Below are positions 33,745-45,093 of a DNA stretch of 64,000 nucleotides, piece after piece. Source of the stretch: Catonia carolina (lineage: Eukaryota; Arthropoda; Insecta; Hemiptera; Achilidae); the NCBI GenBank assembly GCA_035578175.1, contig JAQMRL010000003.1, forward strand, positions 53,800,672-53,864,671, read 5' to 3'. A program made the position numbers and the translations under genes. The notes under the pieces are model-generated. The model was not told where the DNA came from. It made no database searches and worked only from the letters and a program-made list of their open reading frames with translations. Each line of letters starts with the position of its first letter. Position 1 is the first letter of the stretch.

Positions 33745-33912
33745 GTTTTTTTTTAACGTCCGACTGTTTGCAATAATTACTGCTAATGCAGACGGTGAAT
33801 GATGAAATGATTTTTTGTAACGTATGAAAAAATGCCGTGCCTGAATGGGATTCGAACCCAAGACCGAATGATGAGAGGCGAGCACGTTACCAACTTCGCC
33901 AATGCGGCCGGC
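33745..33912 (-). repeat. SINE-A, full length
   Basis: On the minus strand: gccggccgcattggcgaag head with A box (ttggtaacgtgctcgcc) and B box (gggttcgaatccc), then aggcacggcattttttcata, catttcatcattcaccgtct and gcattagcagtaattattgc, ending cggacgttaaa plus an A-run. Confidence 0.85.
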
Positions 33913-33939
33913 ATTACTACAGGGAGGATAATACCACAT

Positions 33940-34490
33940 ACTGAGAGGTCATCAGCTGAAAGGCTGGTTTGAACCTCTAGAGGCTTTACTAAGTAAAACG
34001 AGGAGTGAGGTGGTTTACAATTGCTTTCCTCACTGAGTGGAAAAGTACGCTTATTAGCATGCCAGACCCTATGAAAAGCATCTACTTTTCACCCTGCAAA
34101 TGACGCCATCACTTCATTAATTACAGGGTCTGGCTGAATAATGAAATTCATTACTCTCAAATAAGATAACTCTGACTAGTGTCTTTTACACCTAACCATG
34201 TAATTGGCTAACCATGTCATAAGAAACAGAACTATGTTTTGTAGCCCTGGATACATACCACATAATTATGATGACATTTCATAAAGCCGAAAAACATTAA
34301 TAAAGGTATCAATGCAATAGGCTATTAATTTACAATTAGGAAATTTTAATTTTTTAATATTTTACGTAAAACCATAAAATTAAATTAATTTACTTTTTTT
34401 CCAACAGAAGTCATTGGGTATTAACGTCAGACAACTTAATTTTAAGGGAGATCTTGAAAAAGTTACGTAAGAGTAAAATTAAACCTGAAA
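33940..34490 (-). repeat. Family C, long form
   Basis: Positions 33940-34250 are the standard family C body. Positions 34250-34490 are the extension module (tggatacataccaca ... gagatcttgaaaaagttacg) found in reverse at 29176-29395. It confirms that family C has long and short versions. Confidence 0.75.
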
Positions 34491-35800
34491 GTAGTTATCG
34501 GATAATTGTCTCAAAATATTTTTTTTAAATTTGGAAAAAAGGAAAGAGTTAAAGGATGATGTCATATTTTAGGGCGTTACTGTACCGTACCTGATGGCAC
34601 CTGACTGCGTAATACAATTCACTGTACGCGATAGATTATAATTATGATGCTGATAGATAAAATAACTTATCCACCCAAACCACCTTACACAAAACAAATA
34701 AAATAATCGATGATTGATTTTTTAAATTTAAAAATTAGTACTTCATGAAAAATAACATAGTTACTCAGGAAGCTCAACACTTCCAACAGTGAAAGAATTT
34801 TTGAAATCTGCAAGGTGGTTTCTGAGATCACCTCGTACAAACGAAATAAACGTTACTTCTTTAAAATATTAGTATAAAAATATATGTGAATATAATATAC
34901 GTATTCTTGATCTAACAAACTCGTTGTTCACGTGACCTGAAAAAATTTATTATATAAAAATTCAATATATTACCAAATAGAATATTGAAAAAATTGGGAA
35001 AAGATACTGGATACAAAAGTACAAAAATTATACTGGCAAATATCCATTATACTTTTGACTAATCTATAATAGAATTTCTTTTTAGAGTTACTTGGAAGAC
35101 TGCAGGATAAATTACGAACTTTTTAATTGGCAAATAATATTATGTTCAACACTAAACAAGTACAAACAATTGTCATATATTTTAATAAAATGACATCTGG
35201 AAAAGTGTAGGGTTAAATTCACAGTTTTCGGTCAAATAAATAATTAAAATAAAATATTTGTTTTACTTTTTCTATTTAATACTGCACCATGAGTTTTCAT
35301 AAATTTATTACTGCAACTTGGCATTCGTAAAATGTGTAACTGTACAAAATCTATGTACATCCCCAACTATATTTTCAAATAAATACTATAAGATTAATAC
35401 TACTTGTTGTAGTATTACTTTTATGTATACATTTTATTTTCTACTTTTGCATTCAAAATTAATAGTAGGCTAACGTATTTCAAAATTCTATTGGTCAGTT
35501 TTTTTTGTAAAACTATAGAATCGGAATTAAAAACAAGCAACTAAACCTGTAGTAGCCTTTGTCAGGCTAATTTACTAAACCTGTAAATAAATATTAGCCG
35601 TTAGTCACACAATTTTTTTTTAGTGCGAATATATTAAAGTGTTTAAATTTCAAAATCATGTTATTTCAAAGAAATGTTATTTATAAAATCATTATAATAT
35701 TTTTTAGAATAATTTTCTATAAAGAACAGTGACAAAAATCTTCTTCAAAATAGATTGTTTAGGCAAGATTTCCCCACAAAATTAAAAGTTCTAAAAACAA
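34491..35800. other. AT-rich sequence, nothing recognised
   Basis: No supported feature. Confidence 0.4.
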
Positions 35801-35972
35801 TACGCCGCATTGGTCGCCTCTCATCATGCGTTCATGGGTTCGAATCCCACTCAGGCACGGCGTATTTTCATACGTTACAAAAAATCATTTCATCCTACAC
35901 TGCATAAAGTTCCGCCCCAACGTCTTCGCTGATGACCGTTGCAGTTGGTGTGACGTCAAATAAATAAAAACA
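35801..35972 (+). repeat. SINE-A head on a SINE-B-like tail, A box deleted
   Basis: tacgccgcattgg jumps straight to tcgcctctcatcatgcg, so about 17 bp spanning the A box are missing. The B box gggttcgaatccc and the SINE-A body to catttcatcc are kept. The 3' part (aacgtcttcgctgatgaccg, tgacgtcaaataaataaaa) is the tail type also seen at 51920-52104 and similar to SINE-B, not the usual SINE-A tail. Confidence 0.7.
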
Positions 35973-37896
35973 AGACTAATTATGTTTTCAACCCACTAAA
36001 CATAGTACCTTATCATATTGAGAGCGGCTTGCTAGAGGCGTCATACTTCTAAATCGTATTGAACATGTATTGCGCCGTATTTATGAAAAATTTGCATCTG
36101 TTTTGTAAATAAAATTTGTGAAACCTTTTACTCTGATTGTATAATAAAAAAGAATAGAGAAGAATTTTTTATTGAAAGTTGCTCGAGCAATCACTAAAAT
36201 GTGAATGGACAAACCACGTTTTAAACGTTGAGTTTTAAACACATTATGATTAATTGAAAATTATGTTTAGTTTAATCACAATTGATTTTTATTTTTGGCT
36301 AAAGCCCATCAATCAAAAATAATTACAATATTTAAAAACCAAATAATAAATCAGAAATCAATATATACTTGAAATTTTGCATAAGAATTGTCATGTTTTT
36401 CCGTAATAGAATATTGTTCCTTGTTCAAAGTAGACTATTTTGAAAGTTCATTTAATGTCTATTGGTGTCTTTAAAGTAGTAAATTGTTTAGTCTCGTGTT
36501 TTCTTTTCATTTTCCTTAATCTGAAAAACAGGGGTTTGTTGAATGAACTGCGTGACTGGTAAGTAGATTACGCATTCTGATAAGTCAGTTTCGAATCGAC
36601 TAACCAATAAATTTAAAAAAGGACTTTTCTATTTAAAGATGTTATTTCAATTTAGAGTTCTGTATCTAGAATAAATTATAAACTTTTATAATTCTTTTAC
36701 CTAAAAACATTTGTTCCTTATTGTTTACAATATTGAATGATAGTACAGGTATGCGTTACTGAAAAAAAAAAATTATTAAATATACTAGAAGTTTTATTTT
36801 ATGAGTTGTTTCGAAATTTATTTTCAAAATTATATTGTAGAAATGTTCACTTTTAGCTGATTTCTTTATTTTACAAAATAACAAGTCTCATGTTTTATAC
36901 AATATTTTTACAATAAATACATTATTATGTTGAGATATAATATGTAAAACTGAGTATAATTATTGCAGTAGAAAATATGATTAGGTTTTCCTGAGGAAAC
37001 TTACGTGGGAACATTACCCAAATATACCATTACATATTACTTACATAGATAAATAAAATGAAATAATTATACTTTTAAATAAGAAATTAAAAATTTTAAG
37101 AAATATCTTTGGAGAAAGTGTTTTTCTTACTTGTGAAATTTTTTTATAATAAAAATAAAGTTATGTAAAATTACAGGCAAGTTTATTTTATACTTATAAT
37201 GAAACTAATTTAGCAATTTCGGAACACTTTCTGATCAAACCACCATTCCTTTTTATAATTTTCTTTTATCATTAATTATTAATTCGGTGAAGTTCGTGGG
37301 AAATATTTGTTACTGGCTGGCCCTCCGCGATTCCTACTTGTTGGATCTGTCATTAGCAATATAATACTGGTAATAGTTTTAAAAGTGTTTGTTTTTCAAT
37401 CTATTAATCATTGGGAAAATGTAGGCAGTATTTAAAAGACTGAATCTTTGGAGAAAAAAAAGGAAAATTTTTGAAGGTGACAACTTCGTTTTGAAGAATA
37501 ATGTTTTGTCATTCAAGAGATATTCTATATAAAATACAGTAATTGAAATAAAATTGCTAAGTTGGTAGCAATGGTTAATTTATATTATTATTTTTATGGA
37601 TGAATTCCACTTCATCTTTTCAGGAAAACAATAATTATTATAGGCCCTACGATATTAAGGAATTTTCTGAAGGAATTGACAGAGATTTATGTCACCACAC
37701 GAATATGTAGAACTACTTACATAATAAAAATCTAATTATAAAAATTATTTATTGTCTACAAAATAAAAAAAGTCCTTTGTGCATTCTTAATTACTGTAGA
37801 CCCTATTATAAAGTTATTATTTATTATTCCTATTAATTTAATTTACTATAAAGAGTCTATCAATTGATTTACAATTTTATCCAAATGTATGCTCAA
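35973..37896. other. Long AT-rich stretch, nothing recognised
   Basis: No RT motif, SINE head, long inverted repeat or convincing open frame seen. Confidence 0.45.
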
Positions 37897-38308
37897 AAAT
37901 ATTGTTGTTGTTTAGGTCATCAGCCAAAAAGCTGGTTTGAACCTGTAGAGGTTTTACTAAGTAAATCGAGGAGTGAGGTGGTTTACCATTGCCTTCCTCA
38001 CTGAGTGGAAAAGTACACTTATCAGCATGCCAGGCCCTCTGAAAAGCATATATTTTCCACTCTGCAAATGACACTTTCACTTCATTCACCACAGGGTCTG
38101 GCTGTATAATGAAATCCATTACTTTCAGACGAGATAACTCTGATTAGTATCTTTTACACCTCTACCTCTTCTGTTCTTAAATGATTCAGTCATTTAATTG
38201 GCTGACCATATGATAAGAAACAGAACTATTTATTTTAGCCCTGCAACTAACAGATTGAGTGTAAATAATTTGACACTCCACCTGTCTGTTATGGGCAATT
38301 TGTTATGG
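37897..38308 (-). repeat. Family C, short form, with open reading frame
   Basis: The minus-strand frame at 38119-37877 stays open for 80 codons: MDFIIQPDPVVNEVKVSFAE, WKIYAFQRAWHADK, then FPLSEEGNGKPPHSS and QTSFLADDLNNN, into the CAA tail. The same peptide is readable in broken form in other family C copies, so it may be the C-terminus of the parent element's protein. Upstream sequence to 38308 has stops. Product unknown. Confidence 0.6.
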
Positions 38309-38599
38309 GCTCAAAAATATGTTGCATCAAATTATGTTGAAATCGTTCTGCCATAATAATTTTTACTGTTTTTTTTTTGTTGTAAATTAAAGGGCAAACT
38401 TTTGAGTCATTAATATTAATAAATTTTATTGTGAACATGGATATTGTACACTATTGAGAATTGATTTATTTTTGTCTTTAATTTTTATTACAATATTGTA
38501 CAATGAGCTGCATAATTTCTGTATATGATATGATTCAATGGGTGGTGGTGAATTTAACTTTCAAGAGAAGGGTAGCTAGTGGTACATTTTCCATTTAAA

Positions 38600-39112
38600 A
38601 CTATGATTGTTGTCCGTTATTCAGACCAAGAGGTCTCTACTCCATTTTCGCTTTAGACGTCACATAGTTGGGAAATCCTTGTAGCTAGATCACGGGCTAG
38701 TTGTTTTGGATGGTTATCTAGTCTTTCGTGAAATTTACGATAGAAGGACGCGGTTAGTTCCTTTACTGTTGGGATTTTAAATTGTCGTGGAGGGTTTTAT
38801 TATTTACATAAGAAAGGAGCACCAGAAGAAAGTCTTAAGAATTTTGAGTCAAGTCTTAAGACAAGTTCTTAAGATCTTAAGACAAGATCTTAAGTTCTTA
38901 AGACAAGGTCTTAAGTCAAGTTCTTAAGACAAGTCTTAAGAATTTAAGGTACTCTGCCACTGCTCCAAAGAACTGGACACCAAAGGTACAGATTGATCTT
39001 AAAAGGTTTTTGTAAATTAAAATTTTGTAATGGAGGTTCAATTTTGTTCGAGGGTTAATTAAGCAGAAGAGTAGCTTCTGTCTACGGTTAAGTTCTAAAC
39101 GTTTAAGAATGA
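38600..39112 (-). pseudogene. Jockey-like RT C-terminus with palindromic repeat expansion
   Basis: On the minus strand: LILKRLELNRRQKLLFCLIN (linker), LHYKILIYKNLLRSICTFGV and QFFGAVAEYLKFL (thumb). Next comes an expanded CTTAAG-rich tract (38831-38948), then the usual C-terminus and 3' UTR to about 38600. The homologous position in the 48203-48560 copy has no expansion. The N-terminal side is cut at 39113 by a second LINE fragment. Confidence 0.7.
38831..38948. repeat. CTTAAG-rich palindromic mini-array
   Basis: Nine CTTAAG hexamers occur in about 118 bp, mostly as (t/g)tcttaagac or ttcttaaga units in irregular order. Absent from the related copy at about 48358. Confidence 0.85.
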
Positions 39113-39360
39113 GTTCTTCTTCTTCTCCGGGTGCCTCTCCGTTCTGAAGGTTGGCGACCATCATGGCAATGCTTACTTTACTGATAGCTATCCGAAAGAG
39201 TTCTTCTGAGCTTTTGTTAAATCATACCCTAAAGTCGGCCAACCATGAAATTCTTCTGCGTCCTGGTCCCCTTCAACTGTCGATTTTTTCTTGCAGAATG
39301 CGTTGGAGTAATACCTGCGCTTTTCTCGCATGATATGATCGAATGAGTTCTAACGTTTTT
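39113..39360 (-). pseudogene. LINE C-terminal remnant with GAA-rich end
   Basis: The minus-strand translation gives LLQRILQEKIDS, RGPGRRRISWLADFRV, FNKSSEELFRIAISKVSIAM and MVANLQNGEAPG, followed by EEEE from GAA repeats. This is the C-terminal block (GPGRRRxSWLxxLRxWF...) of a common insect LINE family. Two stops interrupt it. Its 3' end abuts the jockey remnant, and an 82-codon open frame (39164-38916) fuses the two. Confidence 0.7.
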
Positions 39361-41364
39361 TATTTTGTAATCTAATTCCATCACAATATACAATTCTACT
39401 TGGAGAATTAATAGTTGTAGTCAATTGTAGTTTTACTACAATGTTTGGCTGATCTGGTCAAGGTTTTTGCACAGTATTCCTTGGGCCGGAAGCTGACATT
39501 GTCGATAGGATGGAAAGCAATATAGGGTTAAGCGATATACTGAGCTTAGTCCACTCCAACCAAATGCCTATTCGGTCTTTTTCATCCATTCCGTTCAGTA
39601 GTATAACCTTCCTATTTTCTATCTTAAACATTTTGCTAGACATGTATAATTTACATTTTTTTACGCGACAATAAAGTTTATTTTGTTAATTTTAAATCTT
39701 TATTATTTAAATCTTTTATTTAAAAGTTTATTTGAATCGTTTATTTTAAATCTTTTTTTATTTGTTAATCATAAATCTTTATTTCTATCTTAAAATTAGT
39801 GTTAATGAAATATTCTAGACTTAATATCATTAATTATTTCTAGCTCCTACGTTCGTTTCCGGACAATAACCAATCCGGTTATGAATATAATACTCTTTGA
39901 AATCTACGTTCGTATATCAGCTTCCCATCACTAAATCAAAGTTTTCCAATTACAATAATTTCAACAAATCTTTATCTAATTTATTAACAAAAACAATTAT
40001 TTTACTTGCCAATAATAAGAAAAATAGGGCAATCCTTAATTTATGCATCACAATTCTTTTAGTAGACTTAATCGTTCCTTTTTTCCTTTATTATCATTTT
40101 TGTTCAGAAGATTGGCGCCTTTGATGGACGAAATCAATATTTTTGTTGACTTTAGAAGAAAACTTTTTAGAGGTCTGCCAAGTTTTAAGAAAATTATAAA
40201 ATAAGATTAAATACGAAGTAATACATATTTTTATATATTTTTCTAACAGAAATATATGACAGTTATAAGATTTACCATCGATTTTCTAATTATTAAGAAT
40301 AATAATAAATTAATATTAATTAACGATATTTATATAAAATTTATCATAAAAAACCGATTGTATTTATTGTAATTAATATAAAACTTATATTTATTCAAGC
40401 GAAGTCTCACGAAAAGATATAAAAATCTTTGATTATAACCTAGATTATAAGAAATTAGTTTATTAGTTTAGGATAGTTCTTCAATAGCTTAAATCAAATT
40501 ATTAATTATGATTTAATAAATGTAGCCAACTGAAAATTGAATTCAATAGTTATGCTACTTTAAAACAAGTGTTTTGCTTAGTTTTCTAATAAAGTATTAT
40601 TGGATTTCGAACTGAGTATTCAGTTTTTCATTTGAATCTTAATCATGAAAAGAAACTTAAATAAGAAAGCATTTTCATTTTATTCATAATTTCTGTACTT
40701 CTAAATCAATTATTATTTTATTTAAAACCATTTCTTTATGTTTTCCTAAGCATTATTCTCTCAGAAATCAAATTCAGTAAATTTCAGTGTTATAATTTTT
40801 ATTAAAGAAAACTTAAAATTTCCAAGACGACACAAAATCTTATTCATATAATTAGATATTTTTTAATTTTAAATACTACCAACTACTATAAAATTTCATG
40901 AAAAATTAGTTGTCTTTTCCAATAAATGTAAACTTAGAGTTTATTAAAAACTTGGATGGACTCTGTTATCAACAGTGCTTTTTTACTGATTTGCCGAAAG
41001 GATTACCTTACAAGAAATGAAACCAAGCAATGGTGAGCTAAAATACAATTAAATATACGATCTTAATAAACATTTGTTGAAAATCTTCAACTTCATAAAT
41101 TATACTGTTAAGCTGCAACATATAATATTTTATCTGTCTTTAATTCAAATTTAATAGAAGCCATATATTTTGTTTCTAAGGATGAGTCTCTCACATAAAC
41201 CTATCACCAAAAGACTCATCAAAGATTATTGGTAGGCCTAATATTTTTGTCCCAAAACATGGTAGCTAATTTTTTTTACTGATAAATCTATTATCTTATA
41301 CTGTAGAGTGGAATTAAAGACGAAAATATAGAGAACAAAAAACTGTTCAAAACAAAAATTTCAG
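39361..41364. other. AT-rich sequence with one unassigned minus-strand ORF
   Basis: A minus-strand 61-codon frame at 39643-39458 (MSSKMFKIENRKVILLNGMD...) sits upstream of the LINE remnant and might be further LINE sequence, but I could not match it. The remainder, including a poly-pyrimidine ORF at 39897-40124, shows nothing recognisable. Confidence 0.35.
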
Positions 41365-41500
41365 AGGCCACGTCCGTAGCGCAGTGGTTACAGTGCAAAG
41401 CTGCAAAGGAGAAGGTTTTGAGTTTGAATCCCGGCTAGGGTCACGAACACTATGTTAAAACCCGTTGATAAATAGCATAACACACTGTAGTATGTTATAT
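41365..41500 (+). repeat. SINE-B, partly degenerate
   Basis: Head gtccgtagcgcagtggttac, B box gagtttgaatcccg, ctagggtcacgaac, gttaaaacccgttg; tail decayed. Confidence 0.7.
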
Positions 41501-41748
41501 TATTATACTAACAACCAAGCAGATGAAAGGACTTTAAAATAAAAAATTGAAGCAAACTGAAAAATTTCCGAGGTGAAAAGGAAACTGAAAAGAACCTTAA
41601 GGAAACTGAAAAGAACTAAATGGGTATTAACCAAAGAATGACTGGCAAAAACGGAAAAACAAGAGAAACTCATTGCAAGAGGAACAAGGTAGTTGTGTAT
41701 TTGTTGCACATAGTTGTCTGAAATAAAAGTAATACTAATAATTTTCTG

Positions 41749-41920
41749 GTGACCTCTGTGGCCCAGCGGCTTACGTACTACGCTGCGGAGTGGAGGTTCC
41801 CGGTTCGATTTCCAGCCAGGGTCTGAAAAATTATTGTACGTTCAAACCAACGGTTCCTCACCACCAAAATTTATCGCTAATGGCCAAGCTGCTAATGTGA
41901 CTTAAAATATACTATAAAAA
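41749..41920 (+). repeat. SINE-B, near-intact
   Basis: Head gacctctgtggcccagcgg, B box cggttcgatttcc, agccagggtctgaaaaatta, aaccaacggttcctcaccac, tcgctaatggccaagctgct, then atgtgactta and an A-rich end. It lies about 250 bp from the previous copy in the same orientation. Confidence 0.75.
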
Positions 41921-42094
41921 TTCATAATTTTCTCTGGCAGCAATAATTATCAAGGAAACTTGCAAAAAGAATCAAATAAATATAAAAAATAAACAAAAAT
42001 GACCTTAATGGCTTAGAGGACACCAGCCCGTAACAGTGTTCCAGAAAATCAGAATTATGTTAAACCTAAATTTTGAATTTAAATTTAAATTTCC

Positions 42095-42480
42095 ATACAT
42101 TTTTTATTTTGCAGATTTTGTAATACTACTTTAAAATTTCACTTTTGTAATTTATTTTGCTTTGTTTTTTATTACTCATGTAATTATATTTTTAAAGATT
42201 TTAATTTTGTTTATCATACAGTATTATTTGTAAAAATTTTAAATTTATACGCTACTTCTTGTTCTAAGTATTCTATATTAATCTTATTTTATGGATTTAT
42301 CAAACAATTTTTCCTATGTTAGTTCTCTAAATTTATTTTCTTTTTATCGTTCAACTCTTGAATTAACCACTGGGATGAATGCTTTTAAAGAAATTTTTCT
42401 GTATTTTCGTCGTTTGTTTATTCAAAAATCTTTTTTTATTTTCTTTTCTTTTTTTTTATTCAAAAATATTTTGAATGGTT
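42095..42480 (+). repeat. 3' UTR of jockey-like family 3
   Basis: Colinear with the reverse complement of 11690-12120 (cgctacttctt, ccactgggatg, tttgtttattcaaaaat). No RT sequence precedes it, so the copy is 5'-truncated. An open frame (42291-42680) runs through it by chance. Confidence 0.6.
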
Positions 42481-42724
42481 ATTCTACATTGTATTTTCTT
42501 ATAGTCCTTCCAATGGCGGAGGTGGGAAATCATCATCACTATGCGGACCTCATTCGCTGCTGCACGGAACAGTTCCGTATTACTGCAACCAAACGAGTCT
42601 TTGACGTTCTTCAACCAGATGCCCTACGTCTGCCAACATTCCGTTTGCGTTTTATCTTCCCCTACAACTACATTCTATAGTTTCTGAAAAAAGAATAAAA
42701 GCTTGAAAATTTTTTAGTTTTTTA

Positions 42725-42970
42725 ACGAAAACCGACTAATATGAAACCTCTACATGTCACATTTACCCGATAATCCCCCACGCAGGCTACATAAAGGATG
42801 GAGTAGAGACATCTTGTAAAAAAAATTAAAAACTACAAATGGGATTCTTACTTTTGAGTACTGTTCCCCCTCGCGTCAATCATGTCATATTTCCACCCAC
42901 TATTGACAAAGAAATTCTCTGAATTACAAATCGTATGTACGTCTATGTACAGATGTAAATAGCATTAATA
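42725..42970 (+). pseudogene. Jockey-like RT extreme C-terminus plus 3' UTR
   Basis: Reads NLYMSHLPDNPPRRLHKGWS and RDIL before a stop at about 42818. This is the (L)PGNPxRRLKRxW(A/S)RDLL ending of family 1. About 150 bp of UTR follows, with aataaag near 42967. The preceding 42490-42690 is GC-richer and unassigned. Confidence 0.7.
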
Positions 42971-43058
42971 AAGTAAAAAATAAAATATTAATTTATTATG
43001 TCTGTACTACATCGGCGTTTCAATTGTTTTTATGGGATTCGGGGAAAATTGAGAGAAT

Positions 43059-43632
43059 TTAACCCTTTATAGGGCAGTACTACGGAGAAAAATATACATG
43101 TTGTAAAATGTTAAATTTTGTTTTATAGGGACTTGAATAATGCATTTCTAGTGCCAGAACAGTAAGATATTTATTTTTTTAATGTTAAGCCCTTGTAAGT
43201 ATACTTACCAAGGAACGTTTATTGAAATGGGAATCACATATTGTTTAGTGGTAAGAATGCTTATTAAAACAACTTGTAGCCCTATATAACAGAAAAATGT
43301 GTAGAAAACTTATCTCAACTTTATATTAACATGAATGCTTGCTTTCCCGTAAAAACTCGAATTTCTAAGCACTGTACAAAAGTAACAACAAAACAACACG
43401 GTTGCGTACGCTGGTATGAATCCTTTCATGTAACTCATTCGTGAAACATTCGTGTAACTCATGAAGCAAATGGTCGCTGCGCACCATTTCTAAATGTGAA
43501 TATCCTACTTACCAGAGAACATCTATAAAACCATAAAAAGCCAATAGGGTTCAAATGCATAGCTTATTCTTTAAAAAAATCGACCTTATTCTCAGTGGTA
43601 AGTATACTTACCAAATACCTATAATGGGTTAA
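43059..43632. mobile_element. TTAA-flanked MITE, family P2 (piggyBac-like)
   Basis: Bounded by TTAA at 43059-43062 and 43629-43632. Termini are TTAACCCTTTATAGG and the inverted TTAACCCATTATAGG. Palindromic subterminal motifs gtaagtatactta(c) lie near both ends (about 43197-43211 and 43597-43613). TTAA targets and CCC-starting ends are features of piggyBac-type elements. No transposase is encoded, so it would need one in trans. A second copy lies at 47642-48198. Confidence 0.8.
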
Positions 43633-43739
43633 ATTGCGTACTAAGGGATTATTACGATTCTGAAGCCTGTTTCTGTATCAATAGTGCATCTGCTGAATTT
43701 TTTGCTGTCTTTAATTTTTACTACGGTACTGTAATGAGC

Positions 43740-43935
43740 ACAAATTTACTTATAAAATATTTAATATTTAACGGGCGGTTTTTACTTTCAGGAGAAGAGG
43801 TACCCCGTGGTACATTCTCCGTTTACAAGTGTAGTTCTGTCCATTATTCAGACCGAGAGGTCTCTACTCTATTTTCGCTTTAGACGTCGTACAATTGGAA
43901 AGTTCCTTATAGGTCACGGGCTAGTTGGTTGCGAT
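43740..43935 (-). pseudogene. Jockey-like 3' UTR and C-terminal fragment
   Basis: Shares tttaatatttaacgggcggt, ggagaagaggtacc and ctattttcgctttagacgtc with 33400-33570 and 38600-38660. The minus-strand C-terminal codons are decayed. Confidence 0.6.
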
Positions 43936-44949
43936 GATTGAGGTTTACGATGAAGGGATAAAAATATCAATACCTAAATTTCGAAACAATTTGAAAACAT
44001 TTCTAGCGAATCAAACACAATTTACAAATCTTAGGACAAAGGTATTTTTAGACATGCAATTCTTAAGTAGTATATTATCGCGATCTTATAAATTGAAATA
44101 CATTCACTTAGCCTATTCTTTGTTTTATAGTAACGAATTTGCAATTGATTTTAAATAGTTAATTTCAGGTTAATCTATACAGTTGTTTTTGTTTTGTTGT
44201 TTAAAGTAATTGAACGTTCCTATATTCTTTTTGATTAATTATTTTCGCTTCCGTGTTTTTATTTGTTCCTGTTGAACTACTTCTATCGACTAAAAATAAA
44301 TAAATAAGTAAACCCCTGTAATTCACTGAATATTTAGTATTTTTATGTATTTAGAATTTTTTTCATGAATGAAACTCTAAAATTTAATGATATTCCTACG
44401 TATGTTTAGTTTAACTATGTACAGGCACAATGTGTATTAAAGTCAATAATGAAAATTTTTCTCAAACCCGGAAAAATTTTCATGTACTTTCCTTTAGTTT
44501 ATTAATTTTACATATTTAATTGCATGTATTACACGAAATATATCGATATACGTACTAATTAGTTCTTGTACAGTCATTAAGAACTTCAAAAATTATGAGC
44601 AACATTTATGTAAATTATGTTTGTTCATGCGTAAAATTGGATAAGGTATTAAAAAATAGGCATAAAGGTAAACGAACTTTCCTGGTGTTTAATTTAATCT
44701 TTAAGGTAAAGAGTGTGCCAGTAATGATAAACAGTAATAATGTTCAAGATTATCGAACACGTGAAAAACGTAGCTTACTAAGAAATATTACACGGTGTTG
44801 TTAGAAAAACCTAATCTTGTAGTTTTCGCACATTCTTTACTAGCACATGCATGTGCTAAGAAAGAAATTATTTTTGAACGATGCAGTTTTAAAATACCGA
44901 TCTTTAATACAAATCGTATCCGCTTTCATTTTAACTCCCGACGGAAATA

Positions 44950-45088
44950 AAGGTGAGTTACGTAAGGTAGGTAAGTTTGAAGTGTGTATCTGTGAATTTT
45001 ACTAAATTTCCAGACCCTAGACGGAAATCGAACCCGGGACTTCCGCGTGGTAGGCCAGCGCGCTACCACTATGCTACGGAGGCAGCCA
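44950..45088 (-). repeat. SINE-B with intact tRNA-like head
   Basis: On the minus strand: ggctgcctccgtagcatagt, ggtagcgcgctggcctacc (A box), cgggttcgatttccg (B box), ctagggtctggaaattta. The tail beyond 44950 is decayed. It has the best preserved head of the family and serves as the reference. Confidence 0.8.
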
Positions 45089-45093
45089 AGTTG

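Noticed and set aside
38831..38948. CRISPR-like array
   Set aside because: Units are short, irregular and palindromic, with no constant repeat and spacer lengths, inside a eukaryotic retroelement pseudogene.
42291..42680. 129-codon plus-strand ORF
   Set aside because: Its first half runs through the family 3 3' UTR (homologous to 11690-12120), so a single protein is implausible.
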